DNA of 64,000 nucleotides, taken from positions 39,570 through 103,569 of the forward strand of contig NZ_JBBMFO010000002.1 in assembly GCF_040096015.1 (NCBI RefSeq), written 5' to 3'. The DNA is from Peptoniphilus_A hominis (GTDB lineage: Bacteria > Bacillota > Clostridia > Tissierellales > Peptoniphilaceae). Made by a program: the position numbers and the translations under genes. Position 1 is the first letter of the stretch, and the number at the start of each line of letters is the position of its first letter. The notes under the pieces are model-generated. The model did not search any database. It was not told the origin of the DNA and saw nothing but the letters and a program-made list of their open reading frames with translations. Of the stretch, positions 26,749 through 36,863 are shown piece by piece.

Positions 26749-27280
26749 AACAAAAGTAATTACAGGTGAAGTTAGATTATCATATTTTAACGGATGGGAA
26801 CCAAAGTCAATCAATGGTGGTAAAGAAAGATACTCAGTATCTGTCATTATTCCAAAGAGCGACCAAAAGACAATTGAGAAGATTGAAAAAGCAGTAGATG
26901 CTGCTATTGATGAAGGACTTTCTAAATTCAATGGAAAAAAACCTAATAAGAAAGCTATCAAACTTCCATTAAGAGATGGTGACACAGAAAAAGATGATGA
27001 GGCTTATGCTGATGCATACTTCTTAAATGCTAACTCTATGACAGCACCTCAAATTGTGGATAGAAACGTAGAACCAATTCTTGATAGAAGTGAAGTCTAC
27101 TCAGGAGTTTTTGCAAGAGTATCACTAAACTTCTACGCCTACAATGTAAATGGTAATAAAGGAGTGGCCGTTGGCCTCGGAAATATTCAAAAACTAAGAG
27201 ATGGGCAACCTCTAGGAAATAGGTCTAATGCAGCAGATGACTTCGATGCTATGGACGATGATGAAGATTTCTTAGCATAG
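26738..27280 (+). CDS. DUF2815 protein, probable ssDNA-binding protein
   Basis: A 180-aa OB-fold-type phage protein of the DUF2815 family (GEVRLSYFNGWEPKSINGGK, YSVSVIIPKSDQKTIEKIEK). It ends in a very acidic tail, DDFDAMDDDEDFLA, with a hydrophobic tip, as in single-stranded DNA-binding proteins that dock replication partners. A strong site (CAGGAGG) precedes the ATG at 26738. Confidence 0.85.
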   Translation: MQNKTKVITGEVRLSYFNGWEPKSINGGKERYSVSVIIPKSDQKTIEKIEKAVDAAIDEGLSKFNGKKPNKKAIKLPLRDGDTEKDDEAYADAYFLNANSMTAPQIVDRNVEPILDRSEVYSGVFARVSLNFYAYNVNGNKGVAVGLGNIQKLRDGQPLGNRSNAADDFDAMDDDEDFLA

Positions 27281-27289
27281 GAGGTAGAA

Positions 27290-27490
27290 ATGGACTATTT
27301 AATTACAGCGATAGTTTTAGCTATTTGGTCCTTTTTATGGTATGAGCTTGGATTTTTACAAGCTCAGCTAAAAGAACTAGATAGAGATATCAGAAAAATA
27401 GAAAAACAAATAAAAGAAGATAGAAAAAATAATTTAGCGGAATTAACAAAGCTTAGTGATAGCTATGAAGAAATTGTCCATAGATCTTGA
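27290..27490 (+). CDS. Small membrane-anchored coiled-coil protein
   Basis: A 66-aa protein: one membrane helix (residues 4-24) followed by a charged coiled coil (LKELDRDIRKIEKQIKEDRK). The start follows GGAGGT. Its end overlaps the polymerase start by 26 bases, so it is a true operon member. It could tether replication proteins at the membrane, but this is a guess. Confidence 0.65.
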   Translation: MDYLITAIVLAIWSFLWYELGFLQAQLKELDRDIRKIEKQIKEDRKNNLAELTKLSDSYEEIVHRS

Positions 27491-30323
27491 GACCTATTCT
27501 TCAGTTGATTTAGGCAAAAGTGGTGTATACAAATATGCCGAGAGTGAGGATTTTGAAATCCTCCTCTTTGCCTATTCTATTGATGATGGAGGAGTTAAGG
27601 TCATAGATTTGGCAAGTGGAGAGATTATTCCTGAAGAAATATTATCAGCACTTAGTGATGAAAGCGTAGAAAAGTGGGCCTTTAATGCAAACTTTGAAAG
27701 GGTCTGTCTATCTAGATTTTTAGGTAAGAGACTAAAACCTCAAGGTTGGTACTGCACTATGATTTGGTCAGCTTATCTGGGGTTACCTCTATCCCTTGAA
27801 AAAGTCGGAGAGGTTTTGAAGCTTGATAAGCAAAAGATGAATGAAGGCAAGGCCCTTATAAGATATTTTTCTATTCCCTGCAAACCTACTAAGACTAATG
27901 GCATGAGGAAAAGAAATCTACCACATCACGATTTAAAAAAGTGGTCTACCTTTATGGAATATAACCAAAGAGATGTGGAAACCGAAATGGCAATTAAGAA
28001 AAAATTATCAGCCTTTCCAATGCCTCATTCAGAATGGGAAAACTACTGGATAGACCAAAACATCAACGATAGAGGAATCTTAATTGATGAAATTTTAGTT
28101 GATTCAGCTATTAAATTTGATGAAATATTACGAGAAGAAAATATGGACAGAGCTATAGAATTAACTGGTCTTGAAAATCCAAATTCTCCATTACAGCTAA
28201 AAGAATGGCTAAATAAGAAAGGCTTAGAGATAGAGTCTTTAGCTAAAAAAGATGTAGAGTCTGCTCTTAAAAACGCTGAAGGAGATATTAAAGAAGTACT
28301 GGAACTTAGACAGGAATTATCTAAGTCTTCAGTTAGAAAATATGATGCTATGAAAAATGTAAAAGGAAAAGATAATCGCGCAAGAGGTCTGATCCAATTC
28401 TATGGAGCAAATAGAACTGGAAGATATTGTTTAACTGGAGATCACGAAGTTTTAACTGATAAAGGCTGGGTTAGACTTGATAAATGGAATGGAGGGAACA
28501 TTGCTTGTTGGAATACCATAGGAGAAAAAATATCTTTTCAAAAGTCTGAAATGGTTAAGTTTCCATTCAGTGGACAAATGGTTTTCTATGAAGATAAAAG
28601 AATATCTCAAATAAGCACAACTGAACACAAGATGTATTTTAAAAATCATTATAAGAGTGAGTGGAGAGTTGGAGAAATATCCGAGATGCTAAATTATGCA
28701 CATCCAGCTATTCCATTTACTGGATATAGACAAGTTCAGTCAAATTTAGATCATATTCAGCTTAGAGTTCTTATTATGATTCAAGCGGATGGACATTATA
28801 CTGCAGAAGGAAATATAAAACTTTCTTTTTCAAAACTTAGAAAAGTTGAAAGATGTAAAAGTCTTTTGAGAAAAGCAGAAATTTGCTTTAATTTGAAAGA
28901 ATACATGGATAAGTCAAAGAAAAGATATGTTTTTACTATCTACTCTAGACACCTACCTTTGTGGCTTAGAATGTTTGAAAACAAAACATTTGACACATGG
29001 CTATTTGATGAAAGTGCAGACGTGTTCTTTGATGAACTTGTTCATTGGGACGGATATCAAAGTGCTAAAAACAGCATTCAGTATTCTACAGTAAATAGGA
29101 AAAATGCAGATATAATACAGGCCTTTGCTCATCTAAGTGGTAGAGCATGTCAAATGAGTATAAAGAAAAGATCGCAAGTTCATAACAATTGGCAAGATGC
29201 ATATATATTAGACATTTGGTTAAGACCTAAAAACGCACATCAAATACAAAGAAAAGCAAAGAAAATAGACTATACGGGAATGGTCTACTGTGCTATGACT
29301 CCAACAGGTTTCTTTTTAGTGAGGAGAAATGGAAGAGTATGGGTTACAGGAAATTCAGGACGTCTTATCCAGGTACAAAATTTGAGGAGAAATAACCTAC
29401 AAGATTTAGACCTTGCAAGAAGTCTTGTAAGAAATAAAGAATACGAAAGCTTAGAAATGCTTTATGACTCACCATCCGATGTGTTATCCCAACTGATAAG
29501 AACAGCCTTTATTCCAAAAGAGGGATGCCGATTTATAGTTTCCGATTTTTCAGCAATTGAAGCAAGAGTTCTAGCTTGGCTTGCGGGAGAAGACTGGGTG
29601 CTTAATGCCTTTAAAAATGGAGAAGATATCTACTGCTCTACAGCAAGTCAGATGTTTGGTGTGCCTGTTGTAAAACATGGAGTAAATGGAGACTTAAGAC
29701 AAAAAGGTAAGGTAGCAACGCTTGCTTGTGGTTATGGTGGCTCTGTGGGAGCGCTTAAGGCTATGGGTGGTATTGAGATGGGTTTATCTGAAGATGAACT
29801 TCAATCAATAGTCGATTCCTGGCGAGAGGCTAATCCAAATATAGTGAGTTTTTGGTGGGACATAGATTCAGTCGTAAAAAGAGTTGTAAAGACTAGAACT
29901 AAAGAAAAATATAAGAACCTAGTTATTAGCTATGAAAAAGGCATCCTTTTTATACAATTACCCTCAAAAAGAAGACTTGCTTATCCAAAGGCAAAAATCG
30001 GAATGAATCGATTTGGTGGAGAATCAATTGTCTATGAAGGAACAGTAGTTGGAAATAAATGGGACAAGATAGAATCTTACGGCGGTAAATTTGTAGAGAA
30101 TATAGTTCAAGCAATAGCCAGAGATATTTTAGCAGAGGCTATGATGAGAATTGAAAATGAAGGATTTAATATCGTCATGCACATCCATGACGAAGTTGTA
30201 ATAGAAAGTGATTCATCTAGCATAGAAGAAATAAATGAAATTATGTCCGTTGTTCCTAGTTGGGCACCTGAACTTATCTTAGATGCAGATGGATTTGAAA
30301 GTGAATTTTATAAGAAAGACTAA
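27465..30323 (+). CDS. Family A DNA polymerase interrupted by an intein
   Basis: Replicative phage polymerase. The 3'-5' exonuclease domain starts with the metal-binding SIDLETYSS and contains FNANFERVC and YNQRDVETE. The polymerase domain shows SGRLIQVQNLRR, VSDFSAIEARVLAW, the O-helix RQKGKVATLACGYGGS and the active site HIHDEVVIES. An intein of 309 aa splits it between GRY and SGR. Without it the protein is about 643 aa, normal for this phage family. I chose ATG 27465; GTG 27456 is also in frame. Confidence 0.93.
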   Translation: MKKLSIDLETYSSVDLGKSGVYKYAESEDFEILLFAYSIDDGGVKVIDLASGEIIPEEILSALSDESVEKWAFNANFERVCLSRFLGKRLKPQGWYCTMIWSAYLGLPLSLEKVGEVLKLDKQKMNEGKALIRYFSIPCKPTKTNGMRKRNLPHHDLKKWSTFMEYNQRDVETEMAIKKKLSAFPMPHSEWENYWIDQNINDRGILIDEILVDSAIKFDEILREENMDRAIELTGLENPNSPLQLKEWLNKKGLEIESLAKKDVESALKNAEGDIKEVLELRQELSKSSVRKYDAMKNVKGKDNRARGLIQFYGANRTGRYCLTGDHEVLTDKGWVRLDKWNGGNIACWNTIGEKISFQKSEMVKFPFSGQMVFYEDKRISQISTTEHKMYFKNHYKSEWRVGEISEMLNYAHPAIPFTGYRQVQSNLDHIQLRVLIMIQADGHYTAEGNIKLSFSKLRKVERCKSLLRKAEICFNLKEYMDKSKKRYVFTIYSRHLPLWLRMFENKTFDTWLFDESADVFFDELVHWDGYQSAKNSIQYSTVNRKNADIIQAFAHLSGRACQMSIKKRSQVHNNWQDAYILDIWLRPKNAHQIQRKAKKIDYTGMVYCAMTPTGFFLVRRNGRVWVTGNSGRLIQVQNLRRNNLQDLDLARSLVRNKEYESLEMLYDSPSDVLSQLIRTAFIPKEGCRFIVSDFSAIEARVLAWLAGEDWVLNAFKNGEDIYCSTASQMFGVPVVKHGVNGDLRQKGKVATLACGYGGSVGALKAMGGIEMGLSEDELQSIVDSWREANPNIVSFWWDIDSVVKRVVKTRTKEKYKNLVISYEKGILFIQLPSKRRLAYPKAKIGMNRFGGESIVYEGTVVGNKWDKIESYGGKFVENIVQAIARDILAEAMMRIENEGFNIVMHIHDEVVIESDSSSIEEINEIMSVVPSWAPELILDADGFESEFYKKD
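28428..29354 (+). other. Intein with LAGLIDADG-type endonuclease domain, in frame in the polymerase gene
   Basis: Starts at Cys (CLTGDHEVLTDKGW, block A), has STTEHKMYF (block B) and ends with VYCAMTPTGFFLVRRNGR and WVTGN, followed by Ser as the +1 residue. All splice-site residues (Cys1, block B His, terminal Asn, Ser+1) are present; the penultimate residue is Gly instead of His. The middle holds two LAGLIDADG-like helices (LRVLIMIQADGHY and FDELVHWDGY), so a homing endonuclease is likely. It sits exactly in the conserved GRYSGRLIQVQN motif. Confidence 0.92.
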
Positions 30324-30335
30324 GGAGGTTTATTC

Positions 30336-30536
30336 GTGTTTTATGTTAAAGAAAAAATCAATGATTCTATGGAAATAAGCATTGAAATAAATGATGAGAA
30401 TGTATTTTGCACCTGTCCAAAGTGTGGAAAAGAAGTTCAAGTAGAATTAAATAAAGTATTGGAAGAGGGAGATTTATTTTCTACTCAAGTTTGCTGTAAT
30501 AATTGTAGTGAAACAATGAGGGATATTTATGAATAA
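30336..30536 (+). CDS. Small zinc-ribbon protein, 66 aa
   Basis: Starts at GTG after AAGGAGGT. Four Cys in two pairs (CPKCGK and CCNNC, with an extra CTC) suggest a zinc ribbon. It overlaps the next gene by eight bases. Function unknown. Confidence 0.65.
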   Translation: MFYVKEKINDSMEISIEINDENVFCTCPKCGKEVQVELNKVLEEGDLFSTQVCCNNCSETMRDIYE

Positions 30537-30915
30537 AGAACTATACAACAGGAGTGGGTGCAAGGATCCCACTCCTTATCAAGCAATTAAAAATGCAGAG
30601 AAAAGATACTATCCCTTGGTATATATCTGCAGTCCATTTTCTGGAGATGTTGAAAATAATGTAATCAAGGCAAGAACTTATTCTCGCTATGCATTGGATA
30701 GAAGAAATATACCAATAGCGCCACATCTTTTATTTCCTCAGTTTATGAGTGACGAAAGTGAGAGAAGACTTGTCATGCATTTTAATTATGTCCTTCTTGG
30801 AAAATGTGAAGAAGTCTGGGTCTTTGGTGACAACATAAGTGCTGGAATGGCTGATGAAATAAAGATTGCTGAGAAGAGGAAAATGAAGATTCGATATATA
30901 AAGGAGGTAGCCTAA
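30529..30915 (+). CDS. DUF4406/nucleoside 2-deoxyribosyltransferase-like protein
   Basis: A 128-aa protein with VYICSPFSGDVENNVIKA near the start and EEVWVFGDNISAGM near the end, the pattern of the DUF4406 / nucleoside deoxyribosyltransferase-like fold. Family members bind or cleave nucleosides; a role in phage nucleotide handling is plausible. It is joined to both neighbours in the replication operon. Confidence 0.78.
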   Translation: MNKELYNRSGCKDPTPYQAIKNAEKRYYPLVYICSPFSGDVENNVIKARTYSRYALDRRNIPIAPHLLFPQFMSDESERRLVMHFNYVLLGKCEEVWVFGDNISAGMADEIKIAEKRKMKIRYIKEVA

Positions 30916-33117
30916 TTGAAAATATATACCTCAAATCAAATAGGAGTGGAGTCAAATTGTGTTTATCAAAATGAGGTTAATGCAGTAGATGTTAGGTCTT
31001 TTGAGAAAGCTGCGAGTTTTGACCATGTAATGGCTAAGTATAAAAACTCCTACAGGTCTAACGATAATTTTATAGAGTCGGAATGTGTTTCCATGGATAT
31101 AGACAATGACCATTCAGAAAATCCAGATGATTGGATTTCAACTAACGATTTAAAGAGAATATTTGATGGAGTTAAATTTGCCATAGTTTACAGCAGAAAC
31201 CATAGAAAGGAAAAGAATGGAAAAGCTGCAAGACCAAGGATGCACATTTATTTTCCAATTCCTAAGATCACAAATTTAGCTGAATATGTAGGCATAAAAG
31301 AAAGCTTGGCAGAGACTTATACTTTCTTTGATGGAAATGCCCTAGATGGAGCGAGGTTTTTCTTTGGAGTAAAGAACCCTGCTGTTGAAATAGTTAGGGG
31401 AAGGAAATATGTAACAGAAATCCTAAAGGACGACTTTGAGGATTTTGATAACTCTCAGGACTTGATTCAGGAAGGCTCTAGAAATTCAACTATGAATCAT
31501 TTCGCTGGTAGGGTTCTAATTCGATATGGAAAGACAGATGAGGCAAGAGAATTATTCGATAAAAAAGCCAGCCTTTGTTCTCCACCACTCCCAGATGATG
31601 AACTGGAACAAATCTGGAGGTCTGCTTGTAAATTCTATAAAAAGGTAGCTACAAGTGAAGATTATGTACCACCAGAAGAATACAATGAAAGATATGAGGA
31701 ATATAAGCCAGAGAAACTTACAGATATAGCAATGGCTGAAATCTTTACTAAGCATAACAAAGATAAAGCTATCTACACTATATCTCAAGGCTGGCTTTAT
31801 TGGACGGGCAAGAAGTGGGAAGATTCTGAGCTAAAAGTAATGAGTCTTTATATGGAGACTGCCAAAAAAGTTTTAGAAAATGCAAGCATAGAATTTAAAG
31901 AGACCTATCAAGAATTAGCAGATGCTGAAATGATGGGAAGTAAGGAAGAAAAAGCACAAGCAAAATTAAAAATAAATAGTGCAAAAGCTTATCTAAATTT
32001 TGCTAAAAAAATGAACGACCACGGAAAAGTATCTGGAATATTAAAACTAGCTAAGTCTTTGTTAGAAGTTAAAAATGAAAAACTTGATGCAGATGCTTTT
32101 ATTTTAAATACACCTGTTGGGGTTATTGATTTAAAAACAAGTGAAATAAAAGAGCATGACCCGTCTTACTATTGCACGAAGATTACTGCCCTAGCTCCAA
32201 GTAAGGATAATATGGATATGTGGATAGATACTTTAAGGGATGTAACTGGTGGAGATGATGAGTTTATTAATTTCTTAAAGTTCCATGCAGGGTCGACATT
32301 AATAGGTCATGTTTATGAAGAAGCACTCCTTATAGCTTATGGAGATGGAGGAAATGGGAAGTCTACAGTCTTTAATTCAGAGGCTCACGTTCTTGGAGAC
32401 TATGCAGGTAAAATTCCAGCTGAGTCTTTAACAACAAGAGCAAAGAATGTGAAGGTTGATCTTGCAGAGTTATGTGGTAAGAGATTTATTCTAGCCTCTG
32501 AAACAGAAGAGGGTCAAAGACTGTCAAGTTCTATGCTAAAGCAGATAGCAAGTGTTGATGACATTTCAGCAGAAAGAAAATACTATGCACCATTCTCATT
32601 TACACCAACGCATTCTACTATTCTCTATACAAACCATCTACCAAAGGTAGGCTCTAATGATCGAGGAACCTGGAGAAGAATTGTGGTAACTCCATTTTCT
32701 GTCGCCATTAAAAATCCTAAGACAGACTATATAGATAAGCTTATAGAAAAAGCAGGTGGGGCAATTCTACAGTGGATGATTGAAGGAGCAAAAGAATATA
32801 TAGATGCAGGCTTTAAATATCCAAAGTGTAATGTTGTAGATGATGCTAAAAGATCATATAAAGAAGAAAATGACTGGATAAACCATTTTATTTCAGATAA
32901 ATGCATAAAAGGAACAAATTATAAAGAAATGAGTGCAAGGTTATATCAAGTTTATCGTGAGTGGGCTGGTTCAAATGGAGAATACATTAGGAACAATAGA
33001 GATTTTTCACGAGCCCTTATAGCAGAAGGTTATGAAAAGAAAAGGACAAATAGGGGAATTGAATGGGGTGGTATAACCATCAATGATTTAATGGAGTCGG
33101 AAGACGACTTTTTATAA
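30916..33117 (+). CDS. Phage primase-helicase (D5/P4 type)
   Basis: A 733-aa fusion. The N-terminal third looks like an archaeo-eukaryotic primase (CVSMDIDNDHS with the metal-binding DxD, then ARPRMHIYFPI). The C-terminal third is a D5-type superfamily 3 helicase with Walker A YGDGGNGKST, FILASETEE and TILYTNHLPKV. It starts at TTG after AAGGAGG. With the polymerase and DUF2815 it gives the phage its own replication set. Confidence 0.9.
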   Translation: MKIYTSNQIGVESNCVYQNEVNAVDVRSFEKAASFDHVMAKYKNSYRSNDNFIESECVSMDIDNDHSENPDDWISTNDLKRIFDGVKFAIVYSRNHRKEKNGKAARPRMHIYFPIPKITNLAEYVGIKESLAETYTFFDGNALDGARFFFGVKNPAVEIVRGRKYVTEILKDDFEDFDNSQDLIQEGSRNSTMNHFAGRVLIRYGKTDEARELFDKKASLCSPPLPDDELEQIWRSACKFYKKVATSEDYVPPEEYNERYEEYKPEKLTDIAMAEIFTKHNKDKAIYTISQGWLYWTGKKWEDSELKVMSLYMETAKKVLENASIEFKETYQELADAEMMGSKEEKAQAKLKINSAKAYLNFAKKMNDHGKVSGILKLAKSLLEVKNEKLDADAFILNTPVGVIDLKTSEIKEHDPSYYCTKITALAPSKDNMDMWIDTLRDVTGGDDEFINFLKFHAGSTLIGHVYEEALLIAYGDGGNGKSTVFNSEAHVLGDYAGKIPAESLTTRAKNVKVDLAELCGKRFILASETEEGQRLSSSMLKQIASVDDISAERKYYAPFSFTPTHSTILYTNHLPKVGSNDRGTWRRIVVTPFSVAIKNPKTDYIDKLIEKAGGAILQWMIEGAKEYIDAGFKYPKCNVVDDAKRSYKEENDWINHFISDKCIKGTNYKEMSARLYQVYREWAGSNGEYIRNNRDFSRALIAEGYEKKRTNRGIEWGGITINDLMESEDDFL

Positions 33118-33379
33118 ATGTATCTTAGTGTAGCATTTATAGGCTAAATAAAGATGATTGTAGAGAAAAAAGTTTTCTTAATTAATGAAAAATGTATACA
33201 CTAAACTACAAAAAGACATGACTATTTACACTTGACTTAACACTGAAATGACTTAATATACGCATTTTGTATGGTGTGAATAGTTATAGCCTACTTTCTT
33301 TTATATATTATTTTTATTCTCTCGTGTAAAAGGTTTATATAAAGCTACACTATACAACACTTTAAAAAATGGGGGATTT
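33118..33379 (+). other. Intergenic region with repeated TAGTGTA boxes and a candidate promoter
   Basis: No gene is visible in these 262 bases. The box TAGTGTA and its complement occur at 33126-33132, 33197-33203 and 33346-33352; the first and last extend to the 9-base inverted pair TAGTGTAGC/GCTACACTA. A possible promoter (TTGACT at 33232, TAATAT 16 bases on) lies between. It may hold a phage replication origin or a regulated promoter. Confidence 0.4.
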
Positions 33380-33637
33380 ATGAATTTCTATAATTACATG
33401 ATGAAAAATCACTTAAATGAAAAGTCTCCAAGAGGAGATTTAGCAAGAGATATGAAGGAAGATAGAGACTTTCCTAAAAATAAAACGGGGAAATTTAAGG
33501 GCTGGAAAAGACTGATTAAAAATTATTTAAAAAGCCAGGGTGCTTGTTATGATTGTATGATGACTTTTGAAGAAGCGTGGAGGGAGTATGAAAATTGCGA
33601 GAGAAAGAGATTGAATCTGCCCTTATTAAAAGAGTAA
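33380..33637 (+). CDS. YozE SAM-like family protein
   Basis: An 85-aa protein that opens with MNFYNYMMKNHLNEKSPRGD and has KEDRDFP and FEEAWREYE, matching the YozE family of small helical proteins. The role is unknown. It overlaps the nuclease gene that follows by 43 bases. Confidence 0.75.
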   Translation: MNFYNYMMKNHLNEKSPRGDLARDMKEDRDFPKNKTGKFKGWKRLIKNYLKSQGACYDCMMTFEEAWREYENCERKRLNLPLLKE

Positions 33638-33876
33638 AAGAGAATAATGGTCTATGTCTTAAATTTACATCTCCTTCAATGACGGGAATACCAGACAGGA
33701 TAATACTTCTACCTAAAGGAAAGATAGGATTTGTGGAAACAAAAAGACCTGGAGGAGAACCAAGACCAATTCAGAAAAAAAGAATAAGGCAATTTAAAAA
33801 GTTAGGTTTTAAGGTTTATGTTCTTGATTCCAAAGAAAACATTGACGAAATAATAAAAAGAATCGGAGGTCACTAA
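33595..33876 (+). CDS. VRR-NUC domain nuclease
   Basis: A 93-aa single-domain nuclease of the VRR-NUC (PD-(D/E)XK) family. The active site is visible as GIPDRIILLPKGKIGFVETK, with Asp, Glu and Lys in order. The start is TTG after GGAGGGAG. The SNF2 helicase follows directly; this nuclease-helicase pair is common in Firmicutes phages and probably acts on branched DNA. Confidence 0.9.
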   Translation: MREKEIESALIKRVKENNGLCLKFTSPSMTGIPDRIILLPKGKIGFVETKRPGGEPRPIQKKRIRQFKKLGFKVYVLDSKENIDEIIKRIGGH

Positions 33877-35223
<1,347 letters not shown>

Positions 35224-35316
35224 TGTTATAGAATGTCACTAAGAGCATTTGATAAGCTTAATATACGAGCAGGAGTTCTATGGAGAACTTACCTCAAAAA
35301 ATTATGGAGGTAAGAA

Positions 35317-35718
35317 ATGAACGCAAAAGAATATTTAAAACAAGCTTTTTATTTAGACAAGAGAATTAACAGTAAGCTAGAGCAAGTTGAAAGTTTAAAT
35401 GCCTTAGCTACAAAAGCTACATCGACCTTATCAGATATGCCTAAGAGTCCTAATAGAGGACCATCAAAACTTGAAGATACTATCGTAAAGATTGTAGATC
35501 TCCAAGAAGAGATTAATAGAGATATAGATAAGTTGGTGGATTTAAAGAAAGAAATCGTAAGAACAATAAAAAAGATTGAAGATAAAGAACTTCAAGTGGT
35601 TTTAGAAAAAAGATATCTTTGTTTTGAATCTTGGGAGAAGATAGCAGTTGAGATGAATTACTCAATTCAGCATATCTTTAGACTTCATAGTAAGGCTTTA
35701 AAAAATATAGAGATATAA
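35317..35718 (+). CDS. DUF1492/ArpU-like late transcription regulator
   Basis: A 133-aa protein with an N-terminal coiled coil and a C-terminal sigma region 4-like helix-turn-helix (LEKRYLCFESWEKIAVEMNY, then IFRLHSKAL). It lies at the end of the early region just before the packaging genes, where ArpU-type regulators turn on late transcription. A 93-base gap precedes it. Confidence 0.82.
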   Translation: MNAKEYLKQAFYLDKRINSKLEQVESLNALATKATSTLSDMPKSPNRGPSKLEDTIVKIVDLQEEINRDIDKLVDLKKEIVRTIKKIEDKELQVVLEKRYLCFESWEKIAVEMNYSIQHIFRLHSKALKNIEI

Positions 35719-35724
35719 AAAAAT

Positions 35725-35750
35725 CGGGTGACGCATAAATGCATCACCCG
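35725..35750 (-). terminator. Hairpin terminator for the minus-strand toxin-antitoxin operon
   Basis: CGGGTGA-GCAT pairs with ATGC-TCACCCG. Read on the minus strand it is followed by seven T residues; on the plus strand it lacks a T run but may still slow transcription after the DUF1492 gene. Confidence 0.8.
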
Positions 35751-35794
35751 AAAAACTTTCGTTTTCAATTCGTATTTTTATTATAGTACCAATT

Positions 35795-36061
35795 TTAAAA
35801 CTTGTCCAGAATATCATGGTGTCCAATATCTAAAAGGAATATCAGCTCATTATTTTCATAGAACCAAATAATGCGAATATCCATGTTAACGGAAGACTCC
35901 CATATTCCATCTGTACCTTGTATTTTCTTAGTTCTTAAAGATGGATGGGTAGGATTTTCTACGAAAAATTTAAGTTTCTTTTTCGTTTGTTTCTTTTCAG
36001 TATCAGATAGTTTTTTGTAATGTTTTTTAAAGGCTTTCGAATAAGTAATTTTATAGGACAT
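35795..36061 (-). CDS. RelE/YafQ-type mRNA interferase toxin
   Basis: An 88-aa ParE/RelE-fold toxin (KITYSKAFKKHYKKLSDTEK, then TDGIWESSVNMDIRIIWFYE and the C-terminal HHDILDKF). Toxins of this kind cut mRNA on the ribosome. It shares one base with the antitoxin gene upstream, the normal order. The pair runs against the phage genes. Confidence 0.85.
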   Translation of the reverse strand: MSYKITYSKAFKKHYKKLSDTEKKQTKKKLKFFVENPTHPSLRTKKIQGTDGIWESSVNMDIRIIWFYENNELIFLLDIGHHDILDKF

Positions 36062-36318
36062 TACTTGTCTAACTCCTCGAATAGAGAGTCGATAGAATCA
36101 AAAACAGGTTGAGTCCCATTTTTTATAGATTCTTTAATTTCTTTTACTTCAGCTTTTAAATTTTTTATGACGTGTTCTGGATAGATTGCTACTGGAACAA
36201 GTACAATTTTTCCGTTATCTTCTATGACTTCAAATTGATCACCTTGGTTTAATTCCATAGAGTTTACTATGTCTTTTGGGATGGTAACTTGTGATTTAGC
36301 TTTTAATTCAACTAACAT
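36061..36318 (-). CDS. AbrB/MazE-type antitoxin
   Basis: An 85-aa protein. The first 45 residues form a swapped-hairpin AbrB DNA-binding domain (VELKAKSQVTIPKDIVNSME); the C-terminal helices would bind and neutralise the toxin. It has AAGGAGG upstream and its own promoter with a palindrome. Confidence 0.87.
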   Translation of the reverse strand: MLVELKAKSQVTIPKDIVNSMELNQGDQFEVIEDNGKIVLVPVAIYPEHVIKNLKAEVKEIKESIKNGTQPVFDSIDSLFEELDK

Positions 36319-36329
36319 AAAAAACCTCC

Positions 36330-36387
36330 TTAGTTAGAAATTCATACTTTCTAACTAAATTATATTTTCTTCTGAGAAAAAAGTCAA
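36330..36387 (-). promoter_or_regulatory. Promoter and palindromic operator of the AbrB/RelE pair
   Basis: On the minus strand TTGACT (36387-36382), 17 bases, then a perfect TATAAT (36364-36359). Directly downstream lies an 11-base inverted repeat, TTAGTTAGAAA (36330-36340) with its complement at 36348-36358, which covers the probable transcription start. This is classic antitoxin autoregulation. Confidence 0.9.
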
Positions 36388-36506
36388 GTGGAGAGTAAAG
36401 TTGATAGAATGAGAGTAAGTAGTTGTAGTATAGTTAGAATAGCAAAAGAATAATAAAACGAGCCTTGGAGATAAAATCTTCAGGGCTTTCTTTATGGAGT
36501 GATAAA

Positions 36507-36863
36507 GTGCCAAGCAAACCTAAGAGACCATGTTCTCATCCAGGTTGTCCAGAATTAGTTGATGGACGATTCTGTAAGAAACATGAGAAAGAATACAACA
36601 GAAACTATGAAAAATATAAAAGAGATCCTAGAACTCATAAGCGTTATGGAAAAGCATGGAGGGTTATAAGAAAAAGATATGTAGCAGAGCATCCACTTTG
36701 TGAGATGTGTTTAAAAGAAAATAGAATGACGAAGGTAGAGGAAGTACATCACATACTTCCTCTTTCTCGTGGTGGAACTAATGACGAAGATAATCTTATG
36801 AGCCTTTGTAAATCTTGTCACTCAAAAATTCATGCAAAGAGTGGAGATAGATTTGGAGGATAG
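36507..36863 (+). CDS. HNH endonuclease of the packaging module
   Basis: A 118-aa HNH nuclease with four zinc-binding Cys (CEMC and CKSC) around VHHILPLSRGGTN and NLMSLCKSCHSKIH. The N-terminus has a further Cys/His cluster (CSHPGCPE). Such enzymes next to terminase genes help cut at cos in HK97-like phages. I chose GTG 36507 with TGGAGTG upstream; TTG 36465 lacks a site. Confidence 0.9.
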   Translation: MPSKPKRPCSHPGCPELVDGRFCKKHEKEYNRNYEKYKRDPRTHKRYGKAWRVIRKRYVAEHPLCEMCLKENRMTKVEEVHHILPLSRGGTNDEDNLMSLCKSCHSKIHAKSGDRFGG

